DNA of 64,000 bases, taken from contig NZ_BEVZ01000012.1 in the NCBI RefSeq assembly GCF_003112515.1, positions 1 through 64,000 on the forward strand, written 5' to 3'. Position 1 is the first letter of the stretch; every line of letters begins with the position of its first letter. The translations under genes were made by a program, and so were the position numbers. The DNA is from Streptomyces fragilis (GTDB taxonomy: Bacteria; Actinomycetota; Actinomycetes; Streptomycetales; Streptomycetaceae). The notes beneath the pieces were generated by a model, which had not been told where the DNA came from, searched no databases, and saw only the letters and a program-made list of their open reading frames with translations. Below, one piece after another: positions 45,578 to 54,334 of this stretch.

Positions 45578-45874
45578 TCAGAGGACCGGCCATACGCCCG
45601 CGTCGGGCGCGGGCAGCGCTTCCAGTGTCTCCAGCGCCTCCAACGACTCCGTCCCGTCCAGGTACGTCACGCCCTCGTGGAGAGTGGTCCCGGCGGTCGG
45701 GCCGAAGACCTCGTGGCGGGCGATACTGTCGTCGCCGGTGAGCTCCTCCACCGTGCTGTGCACGTCCTCGACAGGACGTTCCGCCTCCTCGCCCTCCGCG
45801 TGGGAGGGCGAGACCGCCGCGAGGACGCACCCGGCGGCGAAGGAGGCGATGGCCAGCATGCTGCGCTTCTTCAT
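45578..45874 (-). CDS. small secreted protein of unknown function
   Basis: 98 residues from ATG 45874. The signal peptide is clear: basic KKR, hydrophobic MLAIASFAAGCVLAAV and a signal peptidase I-like site SHA before EGEE. The mature part is acidic, with VEDVHSTVEELTGDDSIAR, and ends in SLEALETLEALPAPDAG. A Cys at position 16 lies inside the signal, so it is not a good lipobox. I do not recognise the family. It may be a small extracellular or envelope protein. Confidence 0.6.
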   Translation of the reverse strand: MKKRSMLAIASFAAGCVLAAVSPSHAEGEEAERPVEDVHSTVEELTGDDSIARHEVFGPTAGTTLHEGVTYLDGTESLEALETLEALPAPDAGVWPVL

Positions 45875-46056
45875 GCCGTGACAACACCGCAGGCGGGCCA
45901 TCGGTCACGGTGACACGCCCGGCACACCCTGACTCGGTCGCGCTCCATCCCGACATGTTCAGCAAATCGACTCAATACGTCAATTTACGCCCATATCACG
46001 CGCAACCGATCGGCACGGACGTCCCCGTTCTGCGCTTCCCGGTGTCAGGCCCCCCG

Positions 46057-47016
46057 TCACCCGTCGACCCGCCCCAGCGCCGCCGCCGCGGCCCCGATCA
46101 GGCCTGCGTCCGGCCCGGTGAGGGCGGGGACGACCCGCAGACCCCGGGTGAACGCGAGCGTGGCGTACTCCGGGAGCGACCGGCGCAGCGGGGCGAACAG
46201 GACCTCCCCCGCCTCCGCCACTCCCCCGCCGACGACCGCGACCTCTATCTCCACCAGCGCGGCCACCGCGGCGATCGCCGCCGCCAGGGCGCGCCCGGCC
46301 CTTGCGAAGGCGGCCACCGCCGCGGGGTGACCGTCCCGTGCGGCCGCGGCCACCTCGGCGGCCGACCCCTCGCCGCCCGGCTCGGGGCGCCAGCCGTTCT
46401 CCCGCGCCCGCCGGGCGATGGCCGGGCCCCGGGCCAGACCCTCGACGCAGCCGCGGCCGCCGCAGGGGCACGGGTCGCCGTCGAGGTCGACGCTGATGTG
46501 CCCGATGTGCCCGGCGTTGCCGGTACGTCCGGGCCGCACCCGGCCGCCGAGGACCAGGCCGCCGCCGACGCCGGTGGAGACCACCATGCACAGGGCGTGC
46601 GAGCTGTTCCTGGCGGCGCCCACCCAGTGCTCGGCCGCGGCGACGGCGGCCCCGTCACCGATCAGCTGCACGGGCAGTCCCCCGGCCAGGTCCCGCACCC
46701 GCTCGCGGAGCGGATATCCGCGCCAGCCGGGGATGTTGACCGGCGAGACGGAGCCCGCGGCGCGGTCGACCGGGCCGGCGCTGCCGATCCCGACGGCCTG
46801 CACGGCGGCCCACAGCGGCAAGTCCCGGAGGTCGCCGAGCACCTCGGCCGCCGCGGCCATCACGGTCGCGCCGTCCTCCGCCGCGGGCGTGGGGCGTCGC
46901 GCGCGCAGCACAACGCGCCCGTCGGCGTCCACCAGCGCGCCCGCGATCTTCGTCCCGCCGACGTCGAGCGCCGCCACCAGGCCTGCACCGGAGGGCGCGG
47001 TGTCCATGGGCGTCAT
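46057..47016 (-). CDS. ROK-family sugar kinase
   Basis: 319 residues. ATP-binding DVGGTKIAGALVDADG near 18-33, GIGSAGPVD near 75, and a zinc-binding CPCGGRGCVE near 182. There is no DNA-binding N-terminus, so this is a kinase such as glucokinase, N-acetylglucosamine or N-acetylmannosamine kinase. The sugar-binding motif is seen in GNAGHIGHISVD. It is divergent from a LacI-type regulator with a GACAACGATGTC palindrome between them, a typical sugar-induced pair. Confidence 0.85.
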   Translation of the reverse strand: MTPMDTAPSGAGLVAALDVGGTKIAGALVDADGRVVLRARRPTPAAEDGATVMAAAAEVLGDLRDLPLWAAVQAVGIGSAGPVDRAAGSVSPVNIPGWRGYPLRERVRDLAGGLPVQLIGDGAAVAAAEHWVGAARNSSHALCMVVSTGVGGGLVLGGRVRPGRTGNAGHIGHISVDLDGDPCPCGGRGCVEGLARGPAIARRARENGWRPEPGGEGSAAEVAAAARDGHPAAVAAFARAGRALAAAIAAVAALVEIEVAVVGGGVAEAGEVLFAPLRRSLPEYATLAFTRGLRVVPALTGPDAGLIGAAAAALGRVDG

Positions 47017-47045
47017 GTCCCCTGCTTTCCTGCGATTTCCCTGCC

Positions 47046-47059
47046 TGACAACGATGTCC
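47046..47059. promoter_or_regulatory. possible LacI operator TGACAACGATGTCC
   Basis: GACA and TGTC flank ACGA symmetrically (47047-47058). It lies between the divergent ROK kinase and LacI genes. LacI operators often have a central CG; here it is off centre, so the assignment is tentative. Confidence 0.35.
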
Positions 47060-47135
47060 GCACTCTATGCTCGTCGCCACGCCTCGCCCCCTGCCCCCTC
47101 CCGAATCCGCCCTCCCAGGACAGGACCTGCGCATC

Positions 47136-48179
47136 GTGACCCTGACCGCCGGCCGTCCGCCCGCCCGTTACGGCAGCCGCCCCACGATGAAGGACGTGGC
47201 GAGCCGCGCGGGCGTGGGTCTGAAGACCGTGTCCCGGGTGGTCAACGGGGAGCCCGGGGTGACCGCCGGGACCCGGCGGCGGGTCCAGGAGGCGATCGAC
47301 GCCCTCGGGTTCCGCCGCAACGACAGCGCCCGGGTGCTCCGCAAGGGGCGCACCGCCACCGTGGGACTGATACTCGAGGACCTCGCCGATCCCTTCTACG
47401 GGCCGCTGTCGCGCGCGGTGGAGGAGGTGGCGCGTGCCCACGACACCCTGCTGATCAACGGTTCCAGCGCCCACGACGCGAACCGCGAGCGGGAGTTGGC
47501 GCTGGCGTTGTGCGCCCGGCGGGTGGACGGTCTGCTGGTGGTGCCCGCGGGCACGGACCACCGGTACCTGGAGCCGGAGATGCGGGCCGGGATCGCCACC
47601 GTCTTCGTGGACCGCCCGGCCCGTGCCGTCGAGGCGGACACGGTGCTCTCCGACAACCACGGCGGCGCGCGGGCCGGGGTGGCGCACCTGATCGCGCACG
47701 GCCACCGGAGGATCGGCTACATCGGGGACGTGCCGGGCATCCACACCTCCGACGAGCGGCTGCGCGGCTACCGCACGGCGATGGAGGAGGCCGGACTGCC
47801 GGTGCGGCCCGACCGGGTGTCCGTGGGGAGCACCGCGCCGCAGCGGGTGCGGCGGGCGGCCGAGGAGATGCTGGACGGCCCGGATCCCGTGACGGCCCTA
47901 CTGACCGGCAACAACCGGGTGACGGTGACGGTGGTGCGGGTCCTCGCGGAGCGGCAGCCGCACCGCCCGGTGGCGCTGGTGGGCTTCGACGACTTCGAGC
48001 TGGCGGATCTGCTGCGTCCCGCGGTCACCGTGGTGGCGCAGGATCCGGCGGGGCTCGGCCGGGTGGCGGCGCAGCGGCTGTTCGCCCGGATGGCCCAGGC
48101 CGAGCTGGAGCCGTCCGTGGTGGAGCTGCCCACCCGGCTGGTGGTGCGGGGGTCGGGGGAACTGCCGCCGGTTGACTGA
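47136..48179 (+). CDS. LacI-family transcriptional regulator
   Basis: 347 residues from the GTG at 47136; an upstream ATG at 47067 is possible. LacI helix-turn-helix: TMKDVASRAGVGLKTVSRVVNG, with EAIDALGFRRNDSARVL as hinge. The periplasmic-binding-protein-like core has VGLILEDLADPFYGPLSRAVE, DGLLVVPAG and VALVGFDDFELADLL. It senses a sugar and likely controls the divergent ROK kinase and itself. No transporter is adjacent. Confidence 0.87.
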   Translation: MTLTAGRPPARYGSRPTMKDVASRAGVGLKTVSRVVNGEPGVTAGTRRRVQEAIDALGFRRNDSARVLRKGRTATVGLILEDLADPFYGPLSRAVEEVARAHDTLLINGSSAHDANRERELALALCARRVDGLLVVPAGTDHRYLEPEMRAGIATVFVDRPARAVEADTVLSDNHGGARAGVAHLIAHGHRRIGYIGDVPGIHTSDERLRGYRTAMEEAGLPVRPDRVSVGSTAPQRVRRAAEEMLDGPDPVTALLTGNNRVTVTVVRVLAERQPHRPVALVGFDDFELADLLRPAVTVVAQDPAGLGRVAAQRLFARMAQAELEPSVVELPTRLVVRGSGELPPVD

Positions 48180-48202
48180 CCCCGCGATGCCCACCGACGG
48201 TC

Positions 48203-49477
48203 CTACCGCGCCGCTCCCGGCCGGGCGTAGGCCTCGATCCGGGCGCGGGTCAGCCCGGTCCGTCCGGTCACCTCGGTCTCGTCGAAGGCGCCGCAGTCGA
48301 GTCCTGCCAGCAGGAAGCCGGCCAGCGCGCGGGCGGTGGCGGGTTCGTCCAGGACGTCGCCCTCGGCGCCTGCGGCGTACCGGGCGAGCCGGTCGGCGGC
48401 CCGGTCGAGCCCTTCGAGGTGGAAGGCGAACACGGCGGCGTACCGGGTGGGCAGGTGACCGGGGTGCATGTCCCAGCCCTGCGGGAAGGCGCGGGCGAGC
48501 GCCCGCCGGGTGAGCCGGTGGTGCAGGCGCCACGCCGCGTGGACCTGCTCGGTGCCGCCCACGGGCAGCACGTTGGTGGAGCCGTCGCTGACCCGCACGC
48601 CGGTGCCCGCGGCGGCCACCTGCATCACGGCCTTGGCGTGGTCGGCCACCGGGTGGTCGCTCGCCTGGTGCGCCGGGGAGACGCCGAGGGCGGCGCTGTA
48701 GTCGAAGGTCCCGTAGTGCAGCCCGGTGGCCCGGCCCTCGGCGGCGTGGATCATCGGGGCGACCGTGGCGGCGCCGTCCGGGCCGAGGACCGCCTGGGCG
48801 GTCTCCACCTGGATCTCGAAGCGAAGCCGCCCCGGCGCGAGTCCGAGGGCCTTCTCGCACTCCTCGAGCAGCCGGACCATGGCGGTCACCTGCTCGGCGG
48901 AGGTCACCTTGGGCAGGGTCAGCAGCAGGCCTTCGGGCAGCGGGCCGTGTTCCCGCAGGGTGGTGAGGAAGACGTCGAGGGTGCGCACCGCGCGGCGGCG
49001 GACCGGGGCCTCCAGGCACTTCATGCGGATGCCGGCGAAGGGCGGTGCCTCCCCGGTGCGGCGTGCCTCGGCGAGCAGCCGGGCGGCGCGGGCGGCGTGC
49101 GCGTCCTCCTCGTCGTCGGGGCGGTGCCCGTAGCCGTCCTCGAAGTCGATCCGGAGGTCCTCGACGGGTTCGCGCTCCAGCTTGGCGCGCACGCGGGCGT
49201 ACACCGGACCGGCGAGTGCGGCGGGCAGGTCCAGCACGGCGGCGAACGCGGCGGCGTCGGGGGCGTGTTCGTCGAGCGCGGCGAGGGCGCGGTCGCCCCA
49301 GGCGCGGGGTGTGCCGGCGGTGAAGCGGTCGGCGGGCACGTAGACGGTGTGGACGGGACGGCGGGCGCCCGGGTCGCCGGGGTAGCGGCGCGCGAGGTCG
49401 GCGTCGGCGGGCGCGAGCAGCGCGTCGAGCCGGTCGTGGACCGCGCCGGACAGGGAGGTCGGCACGGCCTGGCTCAT
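48203..49477 (-). CDS. DUF6986/HpcH-HpaI aldolase-like protein
   Basis: 424 residues. Acid blocks DLRIDFEDGYGHRPDDEEDAH and FEIQVETAQAVLG (metal-binding Asp/Glu) place it in the HpcH/HpaI aldolase/CitE-like superfamily. PMIHAAEGRATGLHYGTFDYSAALG is the DUF6986 block. Family members may cleave or form C-C bonds with glyoxylate or acyl donors. An IclR-type palindrome lies 22 bp before the start, which suggests control by an AllR-like regulator of allantoin/glyoxylate metabolism (inference). It stands alone between the LacI and etf genes. Confidence 0.72.
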   Translation of the reverse strand: MSQAVPTSLSGAVHDRLDALLAPADADLARRYPGDPGARRPVHTVYVPADRFTAGTPRAWGDRALAALDEHAPDAAAFAAVLDLPAALAGPVYARVRAKLEREPVEDLRIDFEDGYGHRPDDEEDAHAARAARLLAEARRTGEAPPFAGIRMKCLEAPVRRRAVRTLDVFLTTLREHGPLPEGLLLTLPKVTSAEQVTAMVRLLEECEKALGLAPGRLRFEIQVETAQAVLGPDGAATVAPMIHAAEGRATGLHYGTFDYSAALGVSPAHQASDHPVADHAKAVMQVAAAGTGVRVSDGSTNVLPVGGTEQVHAAWRLHHRLTRRALARAFPQGWDMHPGHLPTRYAAVFAFHLEGLDRAADRLARYAAGAEGDVLDEPATARALAGFLLAGLDCGAFDETEVTGRTGLTRARIEAYARPGAAR

Positions 49478-49498
49478 ACGGGGCGCCCCTCTCGGCGT

Positions 49499-49515
49499 TT
49501 CAACAGATCGTTGAA
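49499..49515. promoter_or_regulatory. IclR/AllR-like operator upstream of the DUF6986 gene
   Basis: TTCAAC (49499-49504) and GTTGAA (49510-49515) are separated by AGATC. The motif TTCAACnnnnnGTTGAA resembles sites of IclR-family regulators in Streptomyces, such as AllR for ureide catabolism. It is placed 22-38 bp before the ATG. Confidence 0.5.
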
Positions 49516-49669
49516 CTCGGCGGGAGGCTAACGGCCGGTCCGCTCCACGGTCAACAGCGCCTCACCCGGCACGCGCACCGCACCGGCGGCTGCGGCGACC
49601 GCCGTCGCGCACGCCGAGGGCCCGCGGCCGGCGATGCGGCGGCGGGCCCTCGGGCGCGGCGTGCGGGGA

Positions 49670-50644
49670 TCAGCCCTTGCGGGTCTTGATCTCCTCGGTC
49701 AGCTGCGGGACGACCTGGAACAGGTCGCCGACGACGCCGTAGTCGGCGAGCTCGAAGATCGGGGCCTCGGGGTCCTTGTTGACCGCGACGATGGTCTTCG
49801 AGGTCTGCATGCCGGCGCGGTGCTGGATGGCGCCGGAGATGCCGTTGGCGATGTACAGCTGCGGCGACACCGACTTGCCGGTCTGGCCGACCTGGTTGGT
49901 GTGCGGGTACCAGCCGGCGTCGACGGCGGCACGGGAGGCGCCCACCGCGGCGCCGAGCTCGTCGGCGAGGGCCTCGATGATGCCGAAGTTCTCGGCGCCG
50001 TTCACGCCACGGCCGCCGGAGACCACGATGGCGGCCTCGGTCAGCTCCGGGCGGCCGGTCGACTGACGCGGCGTGCGGGAGACGATCCTGGTGCCGGTGG
50101 CGAGGGCGGAGAAGGTCACCGGGAGCTCCTCGACCGCGCCGGCGGCCGGGGCCGCCTCGACCGGGGCCGAGTTCGGCTTGACGGTGATGACCGGGGTGCC
50201 CTTGGACACCACGGACCTGGTGGTGAAGGAGGCGGCGAACACCGACTGGGTCGCGACCGGGCCGTCGGCGCCGGCCTCGACGTCGATGGCGTCGGTGATG
50301 ATGCCGGAGCCGATGCGCAGCGCCAGACGCGCGGCGATCTCCTTGCTGTCGGCGGAGGTGGGCAGCAGGACGGCGGCGAGGGAGCCCCCGGCGGACACCG
50401 TGTCGTAGGCCGCCTGGAGGGCGTCGACCTTCGGGACGACCAGGTAGTCGGCGAGCTCGGCGGCCTCGTTGGTGAGCACCTTCACCGCGCCGTGCTCGGC
50501 GAGGGTGGCGGCGGTGGCCGCGGCGCCGGCGCCGAGGGCGACGGCGACCGGCTCGCCGATGCGGCGGGCCAGGGTCAGCACCTCGAGGGTGGGCTTGCGG
50601 ACGGCGCCGTCGACGTGGTCGACGTAGACGAGAACTTCAGCCAT
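49670..50644 (-). CDS. etfA: electron transfer flavoprotein alpha subunit
   Basis: 324 residues. The N-terminal ETF domain ([23 protein letters not shown]) is followed by the FAD domain, with [22 protein letters not shown] near 205-230 and the signature [17 protein letters not shown] near 258 and [22 protein letters not shown] near 280. With EtfB it forms the soluble heterodimer that takes electrons from acyl-CoA dehydrogenases to the membrane ETF-quinone oxidoreductase. It is 54 bp downstream of etfB in the same operon. Confidence 0.95.
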   Translation of the reverse strand: MAEVLVYVDHVDGAVRKPTLEVLTLARRIGEPVAVALGAGAAATAATLAEHGAVKVLTNEAAELADYLVVPKVDALQAAYDTVSAGGSLAAVLLPTSADSKEIAARLALRIGSGIITDAIDVEAGADGPVATQSVFAASFTTRSVVSKGTPVITVKPNSAPVEAAPAAGAVEELPVTFSALATGTRIVSRTPRQSTGRPELTEAAIVVSGGRGVNGAENFGIIEALADELGAAVGASRAAVDAGWYPHTNQVGQTGKSVSPQLYIANGISGAIQHRAGMQTSKTIVAVNKDPEAPIFELADYGVVGDLFQVVPQLTEEIKTRKG

Positions 50645-50698
50645 GGGATTCGATCTCCTGCGAATGCGAAGTCTGAGGGGCGGTCGGCGGGGTGGGCC

Positions 50699-51484
50699 TT
50701 AGATGAACTTCTGGCCCGCGAGGAACTCGGCGAGCTGCTTGCCGCCCTCGCCCTCGTCCTTGACGATCGTTCCGGCGGTGCGGGCCGGGCGCTCGTTGGC
50801 GGCCTCGACCTTGGTGAACGCGCCCTCCAGACCGACCTCCTCGGCCTCGATGTCGAGGTCGGAGAGGTCCCAGGACTCCACCGGCTTCTTCTTGGCGGCC
50901 ATGATGCCCTTGAAGGACGGGTAGCGCGCCTCGCCCGACTGGTCGGTCACGGAGACGACGGCCGGGAGGGAGGCCTCGAGCTGCTCGGAGGCGGCGTCGC
51001 CGTCGCGGCGGCCGGTGACCTTTCCGTCCTCGATCGCGATCTCGGACAGCAGGGTGACCTGCGGGACGCCCAGGCGCTCGGCGACCAGCGCCGGCACGAT
51101 GCCCATGGTGCCGTCGGTGGAGGCCATGCCGGAGATGACGACGTCGTAGCCGGCCTTCTCGATCGCCTTGGCAAGCACCAGGGAGGTGCCGATGGCGTCG
51201 GTGCCGTGCAGGTCGTCGTCCTCGACGTGGATCGCCTTGTCGGCACCCATCGACAGCGCCTTGCGCAGGGCGTCCTTGGCGTCCTCGGGGCCGACCGTGA
51301 GGACGGTGACCTCGGCGTCGTCGGCGTTCTCGGCGATCTGCAGCGCCTGCTCGACGGCGTACTCGTCGAGCTCCGACAGCAGACCGTCGACGTCGTCGCG
51401 GTCGACGGTCAGGTCGTCGGCGAAGTGCCGGTCGCCGGTGGCGTCAGGCACGTACTTCACGGTGACAACGATCCTCAGGCTCAC
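50699..51484 (-). CDS. etfB: electron transfer flavoprotein beta subunit
   Basis: 261 residues from GTG 51484. Typical EtfB blocks: VTVKYVPDATGDRHF, LDEYAVEQALQIAE, VTVLTVGPEDAKDALRKALSM near 60-80, and VVISGMASTDGTMGIVPALVAE near 110-132. It binds AMP and pairs with EtfA. The operon order etfB-etfA is standard. The gene is first in the operon; its promoter lies in 51485-51678. Confidence 0.95.
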   Translation of the reverse strand: MSLRIVVTVKYVPDATGDRHFADDLTVDRDDVDGLLSELDEYAVEQALQIAENADDAEVTVLTVGPEDAKDALRKALSMGADKAIHVEDDDLHGTDAIGTSLVLAKAIEKAGYDVVISGMASTDGTMGIVPALVAERLGVPQVTLLSEIAIEDGKVTGRRDGDAASEQLEASLPAVVSVTDQSGEARYPSFKGIMAAKKKPVESWDLSDLDIEAEEVGLEGAFTKVEAANERPARTAGTIVKDEGEGGKQLAEFLAGQKFI

Positions 51485-51678
51485 GCCGGCTCTCCTACTG
51501 CATCGTCATGTCGGGCTGCTTCCTGTCACGCAGCATATGCGTCCGAAGCCGCCTCTTCCGTCCGGGGAGTGTCTGCCCCCCGACGAATAAATTACCCGCC
51601 AGTAGTACACCTCTCGGCACCCGGCTAAGCAAGCGCTTTGCGGTGTGACGTGGGTAACGCTGCGTAACGGCCGGTATG

Positions 51679-52278
51679 TCAGGCCCGCAGACCGCCGAAG
51701 CGGCCCTGGTGATAGAGGAGCGGACGCCCCGCCCCGGCCGGGTCCCCGGTGGTGACCTCGGCGACCACGATCCGGTGGTCCCCGGCGGGTATGCGTGCCA
51801 CCGGGCGGCAGACGAGCCAGGCGATCACGTCGTCCAGCACCGGAACGCCTTCGGGTCCCTCGCGCCACGCGGTCGGCGGGGCGAAGCGGTCCGCCCCGCT
51901 GCGGGCGAAGGTGGCGGCCAGTTCGCTCTGGTGCTCGCCGAGCAGATGGACGCCCACGTACTCCGCCCGGGCGACGGCGGGCCAGCAGGACGACCGCTCG
52001 CTGATGCCGAACGACACCAGCGCGGGTTCCGCGGAGACGGAGGTGAGCGAGGTGGCGGTGAAGCCGAACGGGCGCCCCTGGTGACCGGCGGTGATCACGG
52101 CCACACCGGCGGCGTGGCGCCGGAAGACGGAGCGCAGCAGGTCGGAGGGAGTACCGCCGCCGTCGACCGTCGCGGAACCGGCCCCCGCGTGGCCCGGCGC
52201 CTCGGCCCGTGCGCCCGGCTGCGGCGGGACGGCCGCCGCCGTCTCCACGGGGAGCGCCGTCACGGGTTGGGCCGCCAT
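51679..52278 (-). CDS. flavin reductase-like protein
   Basis: 199 residues from ATG 52278, chosen because AGGAAGGA lies 7 bases upstream; an ATG at 52296 overlaps the thioredoxin stop as ATGA. After a disordered lead (about 1-43) is the flavin reductase split barrel: LRSVFRRHAAGVAVITAG, FGFTATSLTSVSAEPALVSFG and HRIVVAEVTTGDP. These enzymes reduce FMN or FAD for a partner monooxygenase. The preceding gene is thioredoxin-like, and no monooxygenase is close. Confidence 0.82.
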   Translation of the reverse strand: MAAQPVTALPVETAAAVPPQPGARAEAPGHAGAGSATVDGGGTPSDLLRSVFRRHAAGVAVITAGHQGRPFGFTATSLTSVSAEPALVSFGISERSSCWPAVARAEYVGVHLLGEHQSELAATFARSGADRFAPPTAWREGPEGVPVLDDVIAWLVCRPVARIPAGDHRIVVAEVTTGDPAGAGRPLLYHQGRFGGLRA

Positions 52279-52292
52279 ACGGGTGTCCTTCC

Positions 52293-52619
52293 TCATATCG
52301 CCTCCCCCAGGGCGGCGATCACATCGGCCTTGCGGGGCACTCCGGCGGCCCGGCGCACCTCGCGGCGGTCCGCGTCGAGCACCAGCGTGGTCGGGGTGGC
52401 CTCGATCTCCAGCGCGCGCACCAGCTCCAGGTGGGCCTCCGCGTCGATCTCCACGTGGGTCACCCCGGGGACCATCGCGGCCACCTCGGCCAGGACCCGC
52501 CGTGTCGCGCGGCAGGGCGCGCAGAAGGCGGTGGAGAACTGCAGCAGGGTGGCCCGCCGGCCGGCGCCGTCGCCGAGCACCGTCACGTCGATGCGTGGAC
52601 CACCGTCGCGCCCGCTCAC
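52293..52619 (-). CDS. thioredoxin-like protein
   Basis: 108 residues from GTG 52619. The redox site is CAPC (Cys33, Cys36) in LQFSTAFCAPCRATR. The proline loop VRALEIEATPTTLVLD near 78-88 completes the thioredoxin fold. The motif is CAPC rather than CGPC, so redox potential may differ. It precedes the flavin reductase by 14 bp, so they are co-transcribed. It may act as an atypical thioredoxin for a thiol target. Confidence 0.82.
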   Translation of the reverse strand: MSGRDGGPRIDVTVLGDGAGRRATLLQFSTAFCAPCRATRRVLAEVAAMVPGVTHVEIDAEAHLELVRALEIEATPTTLVLDADRREVRRAAGVPRKADVIAALGEAI

Positions 52620-52893
52620 CCGCACTCCTCCGCTCCGCCGCCGTCGCGGCGCTCCCATGATGACCTGTCCGTGATCGTCAGCGGTGGACGGGGGGTGAGG
52701 ATTCCCCGGTCAGGGGCCATTTCGGGGGACGTGACGAGGATCTCCTCCCCACCAGGCACTTCATCTGGTCCTTTGCCCGTTCTTGGGGCAACATCTCTAC
52801 GCGCCCGTAAGTTACGGCCGCGTAGGTTGGATCGGCCGGGAGCGGTAACCCCTTCCCCGGCAGTCACTCGGAAAGAAGGGGCTCGTCCCGCCC

Positions 52894-53619
52894 ATGGCAG
52901 AGCTTGTCTACCGTCCCGTCATCGGTCTCGCCTTGTCGTTGTTCAAGGCCTGGGACCTGAAGATCGACATGCGCGGAACGGAGAACATACCTCGGGCGGG
53001 GGGCGCGGTGCTGGCCAGCAACCACATCAGCTACCTCGACTTCATCTTCGACGGGTACGCCGCCCGCCCCAGCAAGCGCCTGGTGCGTTTCATGGCCAAG
53101 GACTCGGTCTTCCGCCACAAGGTGTCCGGTCCGCTGATGCGCGGCATGCGCCACATCCCGGTGGACCGCCGCAAGGGTGACGCCGCCTACACGCACGCCC
53201 TGGACTCGCTGAGGTCGGGCGAGGTGGTCGGCATCTTCCCCGAGGCGACCATCTCCCAGTCGTTCTGCCTGAAGGAGTTCAAGAAGGGCGCGGCCCGGCT
53301 GGCGCAGGAGTCCGGCGTCCCGCTGATCCCGATGGCGCTCTGGGGCACCCAGCGCCTGTGGACCAAGGGCCGCAAGCGCGACTTCAGCCGCAGCCACACC
53401 CCGGTGACGATCCGGATCGGCAAGCCGATCGACACCGCCGAGGGCACGGCCGAGGAGCTGACCGCGCGTCTGCGCGATCGCATCCAGGACCTCCTGGACG
53501 ACGCCCGGCGCGACTACCCGGACCAGCCCTCCGGCGCGGAGGACTCCTGGTGGCTCCCGGCACACCTGGGCGGCACGGCCCCGACGCCGGAGGAAGTCGC
53601 CCGCCGCGAGAAGCACTGA
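52894..53619 (+). CDS. plsC: 1-acyl-sn-glycerol-3-phosphate acyltransferase
   Basis: 241 residues. The acyltransferase motif NHxxxxD is NHISYLD (His44, Asp49), with GMRHIPVDRRKGD near 85-100 and IFPEATISQS near 115-124. It converts lysophosphatidic acid to phosphatidic acid with acyl-CoA or ACP, on the membrane. A hydrophobic N-terminus is short. Possible operator half sites TTACG and CGTAG lie upstream near 52811-52825. Streptomyces has several plsC paralogues. Confidence 0.87.
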   Translation: MAELVYRPVIGLALSLFKAWDLKIDMRGTENIPRAGGAVLASNHISYLDFIFDGYAARPSKRLVRFMAKDSVFRHKVSGPLMRGMRHIPVDRRKGDAAYTHALDSLRSGEVVGIFPEATISQSFCLKEFKKGAARLAQESGVPLIPMALWGTQRLWTKGRKRDFSRSHTPVTIRIGKPIDTAEGTAEELTARLRDRIQDLLDDARRDYPDQPSGAEDSWWLPAHLGGTAPTPEEVARREKH

Positions 53620-53668
53620 GGCGCCCGGGGCCCCTCCCGCGCCACGGCCCTTCCCCGCTGCCCGCGCG

Positions 53669-54259
53669 TCACAGCTCCGCGGGCAGCGTCCGCCACAGTC
53701 CGGCGCGGTCACGCGCCCCGCGCAGCGCGGCGAGCACCGCCGGGTGCGGCTCGGCGTGCAGTTCGGGGTAGTCCCGCTCCCCCCGCGAGGCGTCCACCGG
53801 GAAGGCCAGCCGTTCCCGCGTCAGGGAGAACCGCGCGTCGACCCCCGGCTTGTTGCCCCGGGGGTCCTGGCGGTGCCAGGCGCCGTTGAAGCGGACGGCG
53901 ACCAGGCCGTGCACCACGAAGCCGCCCCGGTCGTCGTCGAGCCGCTGGTAGCAGAACGCCGTGGGGATGTCCTCGGCCCGCAGCAGCGCGGCCAGTGCGT
54001 GGGCCTTCGCGTAGCAGATGCCGGTGCGCAGCCGGATCACGTCGGAGGCGCGCCAGGTGACCCGAGGGTCGTCCGCGTCCTGCGAGTGGGGGATCGCGTC
54101 GCGCACGTACTCGAAAGCGGCGCGCGCATAGTCATACGAGTCCTCGGCCGTCGAGGCGAGCTCCGCGGCGAGCTCCCGCACAGCCGGGTGCTCGTGATCG
54201 ACCACCTCGGACGCGGCGAGATACGCGGACAGGTCGGGCGTCTGCTGGATCGTCTGCAT
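53669..54259 (-). CDS. transglutaminase-like cysteine protease-fold protein
   Basis: 196 residues from ATG 54259. The catalytic triad is seen: Cys82 in RTGICYAKAHALAAL, His117 in GGFVVHGLVAV, Asp132 in HRQDPRG. Proteins of this arrangement are intracellular transglutaminase-like hydrolases of unknown substrate. No signal peptide is present. It is the last gene of the operon 57631-53669, 75 bp after the threonine-aldolase-like gene. Linkage to DUF6421 and the SDR suggests it processes a product of that pathway. Confidence 0.8.
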   Translation of the reverse strand: MQTIQQTPDLSAYLAASEVVDHEHPAVRELAAELASTAEDSYDYARAAFEYVRDAIPHSQDADDPRVTWRASDVIRLRTGICYAKAHALAALLRAEDIPTAFCYQRLDDDRGGFVVHGLVAVRFNGAWHRQDPRGNKPGVDARFSLTRERLAFPVDASRGERDYPELHAEPHPAVLAALRGARDRAGLWRTLPAEL

Positions 54260-54334
54260 GGCCGAGATCATAGAAATGCGACCGTCTGCGGTCAATTGTT
54301 TTGCGGACGATCGCATATCTATGCACAGGGTGGC

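Noticed and set aside
45434-47139. Plus-strand frame opposite the ROK kinase
   Set aside because: It overlaps a gene with clear kinase motifs on the other strand and its own product has no features.
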